64,000 nt of DNA from Hydrogenophaga borbori (GTDB lineage: Bacteria > Pseudomonadota > Gammaproteobacteria > Burkholderiales > Burkholderiaceae_C), in assembly GCF_003417535.1 (NCBI RefSeq), contig NZ_QVLS01000001.1, positions 186,001-250,000 of the forward strand, written 5' to 3'. Position 1 is the first letter of the stretch. Each line of letters opens with the position of its first letter. The notes under the pieces are model-generated. The model ran no database searches, was not told the DNA's origin, and was given only the letters and a program-made list of their open reading frames with translations. The translations under genes were made by a program, and so were the position numbers. Positions 40,994-50,362 of this stretch are shown piece by piece.

Positions 40994-41737
40994 TCAGACC
41001 GACATGCCGCCGCTGACCTCGATCACTGCGCCGTTGACATAGCTGGCGTCGTCGCTGGCCAGGAAGGCGTAGACGCTGGCGATCTCCTCGGGCCGGCCCA
41101 GGCGGTGCAGGGGCACGCGCTGGCGCATTTCGTCCAGCACCTTGTCGGGGATGGTGGCGAGGATGGGCGTTTCGATGAATCCCGGTGCGACGGCGTTGAC
41201 GCGGATGCCCTTGGGCCCCAGCTCGCGCGCCCAGGTCTTGGTGAAGCCAATGACGCCGAACTTGCTGGCGGCGTAGTTGGTCTGGCCGTAGTTGCCGTAC
41301 AGGCCCACCACCGACGAGGCATTGAGGATCACGCCATGGCCCTGGCGCACCATGGCGTCGGCCACTGCCTGGGCGCAGTGGAAGACGCCGCGCAGATTGA
41401 CGTCGATGACGCGATCGAACTGCTCGATCGTCATCTTCTGCAGGCGCGCGTCCTGCGTGATGCCGGCGTTGTTGACGAGCACGTCGATGCGGCCGTGGCG
41501 CGACAGCACCTTGGCCACCACCCCGTCCACTTGCGCGCGCTCGGTCACGTCCAGCGCGTGGCCCTCGGCCTGGGCCCCCAGGGCCTGGCAGCGGCGCACG
41601 GCCGCGTCCACGGCCTCTGGCTTGAGGTCGGCGACGACGACGGTGGCGCCCTCGCGAGCGAAGGTTTCGGCGGTGGCCAGGCCAATGCCCTGGGCGGCAC
41701 CGGTGATGAGGCAGACCTTGTTCGACAGTCGGGACAT
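40994..41737 (-). CDS. short-chain dehydrogenase, acetoacetyl-CoA reductase / FabG type
   Basis: This 247-residue SDR enzyme has the NAD(P) motif GAAQGIG (about residues 13-19), NNAG, the catalytic Ser in NASSVVG and the Tyr/Lys pair in YAASK. The C-terminus SGGMSV is typical of FabG/PhaB. It lies 11 bases downstream of the FadB-like gene, suggesting reduction or oxidation of 3-ketoacyl-CoA in the same pathway. PhaB or a 3-hydroxyacyl-CoA dehydrogenase role cannot be separated by eye. Confidence 0.88.
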   Translation of the reverse strand: MSRLSNKVCLITGAAQGIGLATAETFAREGATVVVADLKPEAVDAAVRRCQALGAQAEGHALDVTERAQVDGVVAKVLSRHGRIDVLVNNAGITQDARLQKMTIEQFDRVIDVNLRGVFHCAQAVADAMVRQGHGVILNASSVVGLYGNYGQTNYAASKFGVIGFTKTWARELGPKGIRVNAVAPGFIETPILATIPDKVLDEMRQRVPLHRLGRPEEIASVYAFLASDDASYVNGAVIEVSGGMSV

Positions 41738-41748
41738 CGTTCGGGGGT

Positions 41749-43890
41749 TCAGTACTGGGGTTGGAAGCGGCGGATGGCGTCGCGCGCCGCGCCGTCGAGC
41801 AGGAAGCCGCGGCCGAAGCGGCGCGCCAGCACGTCGCAGCGGCGCTCGAAGGCCTCGATGCCCTGGCCGTAGATGAATTGCAGCGCGCCCCCCGTCCAGG
41901 CCGGGAAGCCGATGCCGAAGATGGAGCCGATGTTGGCGTCGTGCGCGCTGGTGAGCACGCCCTCGGCCAGGCAGCGCGCGGTCTCCACCGACTGGCGGTA
42001 GAGCAGGCGGTCCTTCACGTCCTGCAGATCCCAGGGCAGCTTGGGATCCTCGAACAGGCCCTTGAGCTCCACCCACAGGCGCTTGCGCTGGCCCGTCGGG
42101 TATTCGTAGAAGCCACCACCCGACGCGCGACCCGCGCGCCGCAGGGTCTTGACCATGCGCTCGACCAGCAGCTCGCCGGCGCCGGGTTCGTAGACCTTGC
42201 CTTCGGCCTTGAAGTCGGCGCGCGTCTGGTCGAGTACGTGCACCGAGAGGGCGAGCGAGGTTTCGTCGAGCACGGCCAGCGGGCCCACGGGCATGCCGGC
42301 CTGCACCGCGGCGTTCTCGATCACCGGCGCGGGAATGCCTTCGCCCAGCATGGCTGCGCCTTCCATCACGTAGGTGCCGAAGGTGCGGCTGGTGTAGAAG
42401 CCGCGCGCGTCGTTCACCACGATGGGCAGCTTGCCCAGCGCCAGCACGTAGTCGTAGGCGCGCGCGATGGTCTCGTCGTCGGTGCGCTGACCGCGGATGA
42501 TCTCCACCAGCTTCATCTTGTCCACCGGGCTGAAGAAGTGGATGCCGACGAACTTTTCGGGACGCCGGCAGGCCTTGGCCAGGCTGGAGATGGGCAGGGT
42601 GGAGGTGTTGCTGGCAAAGAAGCCGCCGGGCGCCAGCTGCTCTTCGGCCTCGCGCGTGATCTGTGCCTTGACCTCGCGGTTCTCGTACACGGCCTCGATG
42701 ATCAGGTCACAGCCCTTGAGGTCCTTGGGGTGGTCGGTGGGCAGGATGCGGTCGAGCAGGCCAAGCTGCTCTTGCACGCTCATGAGCCCCTTGTCGACGC
42801 GCATCTGCGTGAGTCGCTGGCTGTAGGCCTTGCCGATGTCGGCGGTCTCCAGGTTCACGTCCTCCAGCACGGTGTTGATGCCGCGGCTGGCCTGGGCATA
42901 GGCGATGCCCGCGCCCATCATGCCGGCGCCCAGGATGCCCACCTTGCGCGGCGTGAAGCGCGGATAGTCCTTCGGACGCGAACCGCCGCCGCGCACGGCG
43001 TTCATGTCGAAGAAGAAGGTGTTGATCATGTTCTTCGCCACCGGGCTCACGATGAGCTGGGCGAGGTAACGGCTCTCGATGCGCAGCGCCGTGTCGTAGT
43101 CGACCATCGCGCCTTCCACCATGGCGGCCAGCGCGGCCTCGGGGGCGGGGTACAGGCCCTGGGTTTTCTGCCGCAGCAGGGCCGGCGCCACGCTGAGCAT
43201 GCCGGCCACCTTGGGGTTGCTCGGCGTGCCGCCGGGCATCTTGTAGTCCTTGGCGTCCCAGGGGTGCTGGGCCGTCGGGTGGGCGCCGATGAAGGCCTCG
43301 GCCGCGGCGCGCAGGCTCAGCGCGTCGGGTGCGAGCTCGTGCACCAGGCCCAGCTCCAGCGCCTCGCGCGGACTGAACAGGCGGCTTTCCAGGATGAAGG
43401 GTTGGGCACCCTGCAGGCCCAGCAGGCGCGTCATCTTGGTGATGCCGGTGGCGCCCGGGATCAGGCCCAGCGTGATCTCGGGCAGGCCGAGCTGGATCTT
43501 GGGGTGGTCGATGGCGATGCGGTGGTGCCCCACCAGCGCCACCTCCCAGCCGCCGCCCAGGGCGGCGCCGTTGATGCAGCTCACCACCGGCACGCCCAGG
43601 GTTTCCAGCGTGCGGAAATTCTTTTTGGTCTGCTCGATCTCGGCGTAGACCTGGCGCGCGTCGCTGGCCTTCAGGCGCATCGTGCCCTTCAGGTCGGCGC
43701 CGGCGAAGAAGGTGCTCTTGGCCGAGGCCAGGATGATGCCCTTGATGAGCGCCTTGTCGCGCACCACCAGGCCCGTGACCGTGGTGAGGTCGCGCTGCCA
43801 GTCGGTGCACATGGTGTTCACCGGCGAGCCGGGCTCGTCGAAGGTGATGGTGGCGATGCCGTCGTGCAGCTCGTAGCGGATCGTTTTCAT
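41749..43890 (-). CDS. FadB/FadJ-like enoyl-CoA hydratase / 3-hydroxyacyl-CoA dehydrogenase
   Basis: This 713-residue two-function beta-oxidation protein has an N-terminal crotonase domain with [14 protein letters not shown] and [15 protein letters not shown]. The dehydrogenase begins around residue 315 with the Rossmann motif [17 protein letters not shown] and SNTSTLPIS. The C-terminal helical domain contains [19 protein letters not shown]. It starts 4 bases after the thiolase stop. The order thiolase-FadB-SDR forms a complete set for the last three beta-oxidation steps. Confidence 0.94.
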   Translation of the reverse strand: MKTIRYELHDGIATITFDEPGSPVNTMCTDWQRDLTTVTGLVVRDKALIKGIILASAKSTFFAGADLKGTMRLKASDARQVYAEIEQTKKNFRTLETLGVPVVSCINGAALGGGWEVALVGHHRIAIDHPKIQLGLPEITLGLIPGATGITKMTRLLGLQGAQPFILESRLFSPREALELGLVHELAPDALSLRAAAEAFIGAHPTAQHPWDAKDYKMPGGTPSNPKVAGMLSVAPALLRQKTQGLYPAPEAALAAMVEGAMVDYDTALRIESRYLAQLIVSPVAKNMINTFFFDMNAVRGGGSRPKDYPRFTPRKVGILGAGMMGAGIAYAQASRGINTVLEDVNLETADIGKAYSQRLTQMRVDKGLMSVQEQLGLLDRILPTDHPKDLKGCDLIIEAVYENREVKAQITREAEEQLAPGGFFASNTSTLPISSLAKACRRPEKFVGIHFFSPVDKMKLVEIIRGQRTDDETIARAYDYVLALGKLPIVVNDARGFYTSRTFGTYVMEGAAMLGEGIPAPVIENAAVQAGMPVGPLAVLDETSLALSVHVLDQTRADFKAEGKVYEPGAGELLVERMVKTLRRAGRASGGGFYEYPTGQRKRLWVELKGLFEDPKLPWDLQDVKDRLLYRQSVETARCLAEGVLTSAHDANIGSIFGIGFPAWTGGALQFIYGQGIEAFERRCDVLARRFGRGFLLDGAARDAIRRFQPQY

Positions 43891-43894
43891 TCGT

Positions 43895-45100
<1,206 letters not shown>

Positions 45101-45215
45101 TGTCATGACCTCCGCGCAGCGGGCTGCGGTGCGAGCGCCTTCGGAATGGCCGGGCGGCGCTCATGGTTTGTCCCCGGTGGTGACCGATACCTCGGCCCAG
45201 TATATTGACTTTCGC

Positions 45216-45229
45216 CAAGCACTTGCTTG
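45216..45229. promoter_or_regulatory. palindrome between thiolase and acyl-CoA dehydrogenase genes
   Basis: CAAGCA-CT-TGCTTG has 6-bp perfect arms and lies in the middle of the 163-base divergent spacer. A TTGACT hexamer (45205-45210) precedes it on the plus strand and TATACT-like bases lie on the minus strand. It is a candidate operator for a fatty-acid regulator; no such regulator gene is adjacent. Confidence 0.4.
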
Positions 45230-45263
45230 CCAAAAATCCCCCAACCGTCCAGTCGGTGACAGC

Positions 45264-46427
45264 ATGATCGAACGCACCCTCTTCAACAGCGACCACCAGG
45301 CCTTCGCCGACGCCTTCCAGCGCTTCGTCGACAAGGAGATCGCGCCCTTCCACGAGGCCTGGGAGGAGCAAGGCTACGTGGACCGCGAGGTCTGGCGAAA
45401 GGCCGGGGCCAACGGCTTCCTGTGTCCGTCCATGCCCGAGGCCTATGGCGGCGCGGGCGCCGACCGGCTCTACTCGGTGGTGCAGATGGAGGCGCTGGCG
45501 CGCGGCGGCTTCAGCGGCATCGGCTTCGGGCTGCACAGCGAGATCGTGGCGCCTTACATCCTGCACTACGGCACCGAGGCGCAGAAGCAGAGGTACCTGC
45601 CGCGGCTGGCCAGCGGCGAAATGGTGGGCGCCATCGCCATGAGCGAGCCCGCGGCCGGCAGCGACCTGCAGGGCATCCAGAGCACGGCCCTGGTGCAGCC
45701 CGACGGCAGCTACCGCCTCAACGGCAGCAAGACTTTCATCACCAACGGCTGGCACGCCGACCTGGTGATCGTCGTCGCCAAGACCGATCCTTCGGCCGGC
45801 GCCAAAGGCACCACGCTGCTGTTGGTGGAGCGCGGTATGCCCGGTTTCGACAAGGGCAAGCGCCTGAAGAAGCTGGGCCTGAAGGCGCAGGACACCTCCG
45901 AGCTGTTCTTCCACAACGTGGCGGTACCGGCCGAAAACGTGCTTGGCGGGCCGGACTTTCTGGGGCGGGGCTTCGTCTGCCTGATGGAGCAACTGCCCTG
46001 GGAGCGGCTGCAGATCGCCATCGGCGCGGTGGCGGCGGCCCAGGCCGCCATCGACTGGACCGTGCAGTACGTGAAGGAGCGCAAGGCGTTTGGTGCCACG
46101 GTGGCGGCCTTCCAGAACACGCGCTACACCCTGGCCGAGCTGCAGACCGAGGTGCAGGTGGCGCGCGTGTTCGTGGACAAGTGCTGCGAGCTCGTCAACG
46201 AGAACCGACTCGACTCGGCCACCGCCAGCATGGCCAAGTACTGGTGCTCCGACCTGCAATGCAAGGTGATGGACGAGTGCGTGCAGTTGCACGGTGGCTA
46301 CGGTTTCATGTGGGAATACCCCATAACGCGCGCCTACGCCGACGCGCGCGTGCAGCGCATCTATGGCGGCACCAACGAGATCATGAAGGAGCTGATCTCC
46401 CGGCAGATGGGCCTGGGGGGGCGCTGA
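45264..46427 (+). CDS. acyl-CoA dehydrogenase
   Basis: This 387-residue flavoprotein catalyses the first beta-oxidation step. Signatures in order are AIAMSEPAAGSDLQGIQS, SKTFITNGWHADLVIV, QNTRYTLAELQTEVQVARVF, and the C-terminal catalytic segment YADARVQRIYGGTNEIMKE with the base Glu in GGTNE. The start MIERTLFNSD is fixed by family alignment from memory; the frame is open far upstream but antisense to the thiolase. It diverges from the beta-oxidation operon, completing the cycle. Confidence 0.93.
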   Translation: MIERTLFNSDHQAFADAFQRFVDKEIAPFHEAWEEQGYVDREVWRKAGANGFLCPSMPEAYGGAGADRLYSVVQMEALARGGFSGIGFGLHSEIVAPYILHYGTEAQKQRYLPRLASGEMVGAIAMSEPAAGSDLQGIQSTALVQPDGSYRLNGSKTFITNGWHADLVIVVAKTDPSAGAKGTTLLLVERGMPGFDKGKRLKKLGLKAQDTSELFFHNVAVPAENVLGGPDFLGRGFVCLMEQLPWERLQIAIGAVAAAQAAIDWTVQYVKERKAFGATVAAFQNTRYTLAELQTEVQVARVFVDKCCELVNENRLDSATASMAKYWCSDLQCKVMDECVQLHGGYGFMWEYPITRAYADARVQRIYGGTNEIMKELISRQMGLGGR

Positions 46428-46514
46428 CGGCGCGCGGTCCCCCACCGGTCATGTCAAGCCGCTGGCATGGGTGTAGGCTGTGGCTCGGCACGGTGGTTGC
46501 TGGAGCGCTTGGCC

Positions 46515-47468
46515 ATGAAAAACGCCGACATCAAGCAGTTGGCCCTGATGTGCGAACTGATCGATACGCAAAGCCTCAGCGAGGCAGCGGCCCGCCTGGG
46601 CATGACGCCGTCGGCCGCCAGCCAGTCCCTCAGCCGATTGCGCGCCGCGTTCGCGGAAGAGGTGTATGTGCGGCACGGCAATGCCTACCGGCTCACGTCC
46701 CACGGCGAGCGTGTGATCGGGGGCATTCGGACCATCGTCAAGCGCTGGCACGAGAGCCTGCAGGCCGTGCAGGGCTTCGACCCGTCCGAGAGCGCACTGC
46801 GGTTCAACGTGGCCTGCGTGGGCCACTCGGCCTTGCCCGATTTCGTGCGCCTGCAGGCCGATCTGCGCGAACAGGCGCCGCAGGCGCGGCTGGATCTGCA
46901 GGTGCCCCTGTACAACGCGGTCGACTTCCAGCTGCTGCGCGCGGGCCGGCTCGATGTGCTCTGCGCCAGCGCCCCGCCGCCGCTGGATGCGCGGGACATG
47001 CGCCATGAACTGCTCTGTTCGCACGCATTGACGCACGTGCTGCTGAGCAAGTCGCACCCTCGCGTGGGTGAGCGCATCAGCCTGGCGCAGTACCTGGCCG
47101 AGGAGCACCTGGTGGCGCACTACCGCAACCTCGACGCCACCTCGCGCAGCCCGCTGGACGCGGCCTTGCAGGCGCGGGGCGAGGTTCTGCGCCGCTCGAC
47201 CTACGTGCAGTCCCTGTGGACCTGCCTGCAGTTGGTGTCGCGGGGCGACTTTCTCATGACGATGTCGGCCGACGGTGCCCGCGTGGTGGTGGCGCTGCTG
47301 AGCCAGGTGCGCAGCCTGCCGTTGCCCCCCGACTTTCCGGCGGTGCGCAGCGAGCTCTACATGATCTGGCATGAGCGAACCGATAGCAGCCGTCCTCACC
47401 AATGGCTGCGAGAACGCCTGCGGATGGTGTCGCGGGCCGCGGGCCGGTCGATGGAGGTGCCTGGGTGA
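46515..47468 (+). CDS. LysR-family transcriptional regulator (first of tandem pair)
   Basis: This 317-residue regulator has an N-terminal winged helix-turn-helix (about residues 5-65, SLSEAAARLGMTPSAASQSL) and a LysR substrate domain (FNVACVGHSALPDFVRLQ). The start MKNADIKQL is preferred; the frame continues 16 codons upstream to an ATG at 46467 without a good ribosome-binding site. The stop TGA overlaps the GTG of the second LysR gene. The inducer and target genes are unknown; acyl-CoA dehydrogenase is the nearest upstream gene. Confidence 0.9.
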   Translation: MKNADIKQLALMCELIDTQSLSEAAARLGMTPSAASQSLSRLRAAFAEEVYVRHGNAYRLTSHGERVIGGIRTIVKRWHESLQAVQGFDPSESALRFNVACVGHSALPDFVRLQADLREQAPQARLDLQVPLYNAVDFQLLRAGRLDVLCASAPPPLDARDMRHELLCSHALTHVLLSKSHPRVGERISLAQYLAEEHLVAHYRNLDATSRSPLDAALQARGEVLRRSTYVQSLWTCLQLVSRGDFLMTMSADGARVVVALLSQVRSLPLPPDFPAVRSELYMIWHERTDSSRPHQWLRERLRMVSRAAGRSMEVPG

Positions 47469-48451
47469 ATACCGAACGTCTCGGTGCGTCGCGCGTTGCG
47501 CGCGCCATCAACACGGCAGACATGCGCCAGATCGCGCTGATGGTGGCCTTGCTGGACGCGCAGAGCCTGAGCCAGGCCGCGGAGCGCATGGGCCTCACGC
47601 CGCCGGCGGCCAGCCAGTCGCTGCAGCGACTGCGCGAGTTCTTCGGCGACGAGCTCGTGCGGCGCCAGGGCATGGACTACGTGGCCACGCCCCTGGGGCA
47701 GGGCGTGCTGGCGTCCTTCCGGGAAATGGTGCATCTGTGGCAGGACGTCACCTCGGGCGCGCCCTTCGATCCCGCCAGCGGCGAGGCGCACCTGCGGGTC
47801 ATGAGCGCCGAGGGCTTCACGCGGATCGACCTGAACGCCTGCTACAGCGCCATCGTCACCCTGGCGCCGCATGTGCGGCTCGACGTGCGCGAGCCCGACG
47901 CAGCCACGGGGGGCTATGCGGGGCTGCAAACCGCGAGCGCCGATGTCTTGCTGACCGCATGGCCGCCTCCCGAGGACGCACCGGATTTGCACGCCGAGCA
48001 ATTGCCGGTGACCACGGCCACCCATTGCTGCCTCAGCGTGGCGCATCCGCGCATCGGCGACAGCTTGAGCCTGCAGCAATACCTGGCCGAGCACCACTTG
48101 TTGGCCTCGGTGACGATGCGCGTCACCGAGGCCGGCGGGCTGCCCATAGACCGCTGGCTCAAGAGCGTTGGCCTGCCCCCGCGGTCGTGCAGTGTGGTCT
48201 ATCCCATCGATCGTCTGGCCCACATCTTGTCCACGACGGATCGCTTGGCTACGGTGGCGCCCATCGATGGAGCCGATCTGCGCCGACGCGCTCCGGGACT
48301 GAGGCTATTGCCCTTGCCGCCCGAACTGCCCCGGTCCTGGCGCCCGAACTACATGGTGTGGCACCACCGCACCCACCAAAGCCCGCCCCACCGCTGGCTG
48401 CGGGACCGATTGCGGGAACACGTGGCGCCGGATCCTGTGGTGGCGGCCTAG
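47465..48451 (+). CDS. LysR-family transcriptional regulator (second of tandem pair)
   Basis: This 328-residue regulator starts at a GTG in a GTGA overlap with the previous gene. The helix-turn-helix is SLSQAAERMGLTPPAASQSL, closely similar to the first regulator, and both end with PHRWLRDRLR/PHQWLRERLR. The shared features suggest a duplicated pair translated in concert. It ends 25 bases from a convergent small gene. Confidence 0.9.
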   Translation: MNTERLGASRVARAINTADMRQIALMVALLDAQSLSQAAERMGLTPPAASQSLQRLREFFGDELVRRQGMDYVATPLGQGVLASFREMVHLWQDVTSGAPFDPASGEAHLRVMSAEGFTRIDLNACYSAIVTLAPHVRLDVREPDAATGGYAGLQTASADVLLTAWPPPEDAPDLHAEQLPVTTATHCCLSVAHPRIGDSLSLQQYLAEHHLLASVTMRVTEAGGLPIDRWLKSVGLPPRSCSVVYPIDRLAHILSTTDRLATVAPIDGADLRRRAPGLRLLPLPPELPRSWRPNYMVWHHRTHQSPPHRWLRDRLREHVAPDPVVAA

Positions 48452-48476
48452 AAGCCGGCGCATGGAACGGCTGCTG

Positions 48477-48812
48477 TCAGCGCATGAGGCGGTAGAGCTC
48501 GTGCACGCGCAGCACGGCGATGGCCGGGCCTCGGGTCCTGACCATGAGGTCAAAGCACTCGAAGAACAATTGGCGCAGGGCTTCGGCGTCGGTGAGGGAG
48601 ATCAGCGCCGCGTAGAGCGCTTGGTCCGAGGCCTCCAGGTAGTTCACGTAGTGGCCTACCGTCTGGACGACGATGCCGCGCGCGCGTTCCATGGCGTCGG
48701 CGGGAGATTCGTGCGGCGGGGTCGCTGGGCGGGGCGCTGTCTGCCAACGCGCCATCAGCATGTCGAGCATGGAAGCGGTCAGTTGCGACTCGGCAAAGGC
48801 GGCATGGCTCAT
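48477..48812 (-). CDS. unrecognised small helical protein
   Basis: The 111-residue product is not recognised. It is predicted largely helical (TASMLDMLMARW, YVNYLEASDQALYAALISLT, RQLFFECFDLMVRTRGPAIA, VLRVHELYRLM) with no signal peptide or membrane segment. A clear AGGAG lies 6 bases before the ATG, supporting it as a gene. The upstream spacer (48813-49023) contains the palindrome at 48935-48949. It converges on the second LysR gene. It could be a small regulator or an acyl-carrier-like binding protein, but nothing decides. Confidence 0.6.
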   Translation of the reverse strand: MSHAAFAESQLTASMLDMLMARWQTAPRPATPPHESPADAMERARGIVVQTVGHYVNYLEASDQALYAALISLTDAEALRQLFFECFDLMVRTRGPAIAVLRVHELYRLMR

Positions 48813-48934
48813 GGTGGCTCCTGGATTCCAACGGCGGCCGGCAACCTGGTGGGCGGCGACTGGCCCCGGCTCGGCATGGACGCGAATCTAGGTGGCCCCC
48901 GTCACCCTGTCGATTTCGAAGTTCGCAAGGACGA

Positions 48935-48949
48935 TTTAGCAGCGCTAAA
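48935..48949. promoter_or_regulatory. palindrome upstream of the small helical protein gene
   Basis: TTTAGC-AGC-GCTAAA has 6-bp perfect arms with a 3-base centre, in the A/T-richer part of the 211-base spacer between 48812 and 49024. It may be an operator for the small gene on the minus strand. Confidence 0.35.
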
Positions 48950-49023
48950 AACCGGCCAGAACCGGCCCTATGAGGCCGTCAAAGTACTGCGCGGGCAGTA
49001 GGTCCGCGCCATTCGCCTGTGCC

Positions 49024-49650
49024 TCAGGTGCCGCTCAGGCTCAGAATCAACCCCTCGGGGGTATTTGGCGGGGCGGCGTGATCGGCCACCACCCAGGCGC
49101 GGCGGGGGTGCTCGGCGACCTCGGTCAGGCAGTCGGCCAGAAAACGGGCCGATGGGGCGTCCAGCGCGGCGAACGGCTGGTCGATGAGCGTGACGGGCGC
49201 GCCCGCCGCCAGCGCGGCGGTGAGCCAGACCTTGCGCCGGCTGCCCGTGGACAGCATGTACAGCGGCTTGTGCAGGTGCTCGGCCAGGCCGAAGCCGTCC
49301 ACGAGATCGGCCAGGGCGGCGTCGCTCAGGCCCGGCCAATGCGCGCTCACGCCCTCCAGGTAGCCAGCGGCGGGCAGGGCGTCGTGGGCTTCGGTCTGGG
49401 GGTCGATCCAGAACACCTGGCGGCGGTAGGCCACCGGGTCCTCGTCGGCCCAGTGCCCAGCCGCCCACAGCCGCCCAGCCTGGGGCGTCTGGGCACCCGC
49501 GAGCAGCGACAGCAGGGTGCTTTTGCCACAGCCGTCGTCGCCGGTGACCCAGGTGAGGCCGGGGCCGAGTGCCAGCGAGAAGCCGTCGAACAGCGGCCGG
49601 CCGCCGGGCCAGGCGAAGCGCAGGTGTTCGGCGCGCAGCAGCGGGGTCAT
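49024..49650 (-). CDS. orphan ABC-type ATPase with degenerate catalytic motifs
   Basis: This 208-residue single-domain ABC ATPase has an intact Walker A (GDDGCGKST, about residues 37-45). The signature is LSTGSRRK instead of LSGGQ, and Walker B reads LIDQPFAALD, so the catalytic Glu is replaced by Gln at residue 158. The overall shape is CcmA-like, but no permease or cytochrome maturation genes are nearby. It begins 6 bases after the GspB-like gene and probably belongs to the bactofilin-ExeA-GspB operon. Slow or no ATP hydrolysis is inferred from the Glu-to-Gln change. Confidence 0.85.
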   Translation of the reverse strand: MTPLLRAEHLRFAWPGGRPLFDGFSLALGPGLTWVTGDDGCGKSTLLSLLAGAQTPQAGRLWAAGHWADEDPVAYRRQVFWIDPQTEAHDALPAAGYLEGVSAHWPGLSDAALADLVDGFGLAEHLHKPLYMLSTGSRRKVWLTAALAAGAPVTLIDQPFAALDAPSARFLADCLTEVAEHPRRAWVVADHAAPPNTPEGLILSLSGT

Positions 49651-49656
49651 CTTGGG

Positions 49657-50355
49657 TCAGTAGGGCAGGCGCAGCCGCTGGCCCTGGTGAACGATGACCG
49701 CGCTGCGCGGGCCGATCGACTCCAGCTTGAGCCCCGGCACGATGTCCTGGCCTTCCTGCACCACCTGGCCGTCGACGATGAGCATGCGCAGCTTGGGGTT
49801 GTCGGCGTAGGTGCTGCCGCTGAGCTTGAGCGGCGGCAGGGCCGCCCGCGCGGCTGGGCCGAGCTCGTTCACGCGTGGCAGGTGGGTGTCGCCGCTGACG
49901 GTGGGAGCGGGCGTTGGCGCGGGCGTGGCCGGGGGCGGCGGCACGGGCGGGGTGGGTGGGCGCACCGGCGCGGCGGACGGAGCGGGCGGTGGCGGTTGCG
50001 GCGCCAGGATGGGCTGCACGGGCGCGGCCGGCGCCGGGGCAGGGGCCACGCCCATGCGGGGCGGCGGTGCCGGCGGCGGCTCGGGTTGGAACGCCGGTGC
50101 CGACGAGGGGGCCTGGGTCACCGGGCCGGGGGGCGGCGCCGAAGCGCCGTCGCGCATCAGCCACCAGGCGATGCCGGCGATGGCGGCCGCCAGCACACCG
50201 AGGCCGATCCACAGCGGGCCGCGCGAGGGCCGCGCGCCTCGCGCCGCCGGCGGTTCGGTGGTTCGCGAGGGCGGCACCTGGGTGTGCAGGCCCGGCACGC
50301 GACCGCGTTCGCGTTCGGCGTCGGCGCGGCGCAGGGCGTCGAGGATGTAGGACAT
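49657..50355 (-). CDS. gspB: GspB/ExeB-like general secretion protein
   Basis: This 232-residue protein starts MSYILDALRRADAERERG, the GspB N-terminus. One transmembrane helix follows (about 48-68, PLWIGLGVLAAAIAGIAWWL), then a long Pro/Ala-rich periplasmic stretch and a C-terminal domain (LRMLIVDGQVVQEGQDIV) like PF16537. GspB works with GspA/ExeA in placing type II secretion secretins across the cell wall. exeA ends 7 bases upstream. No other type II secretion genes are in the window. Confidence 0.85.
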   Translation of the reverse strand: MSYILDALRRADAERERGRVPGLHTQVPPSRTTEPPAARGARPSRGPLWIGLGVLAAAIAGIAWWLMRDGASAPPPGPVTQAPSSAPAFQPEPPPAPPPRMGVAPAPAPAAPVQPILAPQPPPPAPSAAPVRPPTPPVPPPPATPAPTPAPTVSGDTHLPRVNELGPAARAALPPLKLSGSTYADNPKLRMLIVDGQVVQEGQDIVPGLKLESIGPRSAVIVHQGQRLRLPY

Positions 50356-50362
50356 CGGTGGC

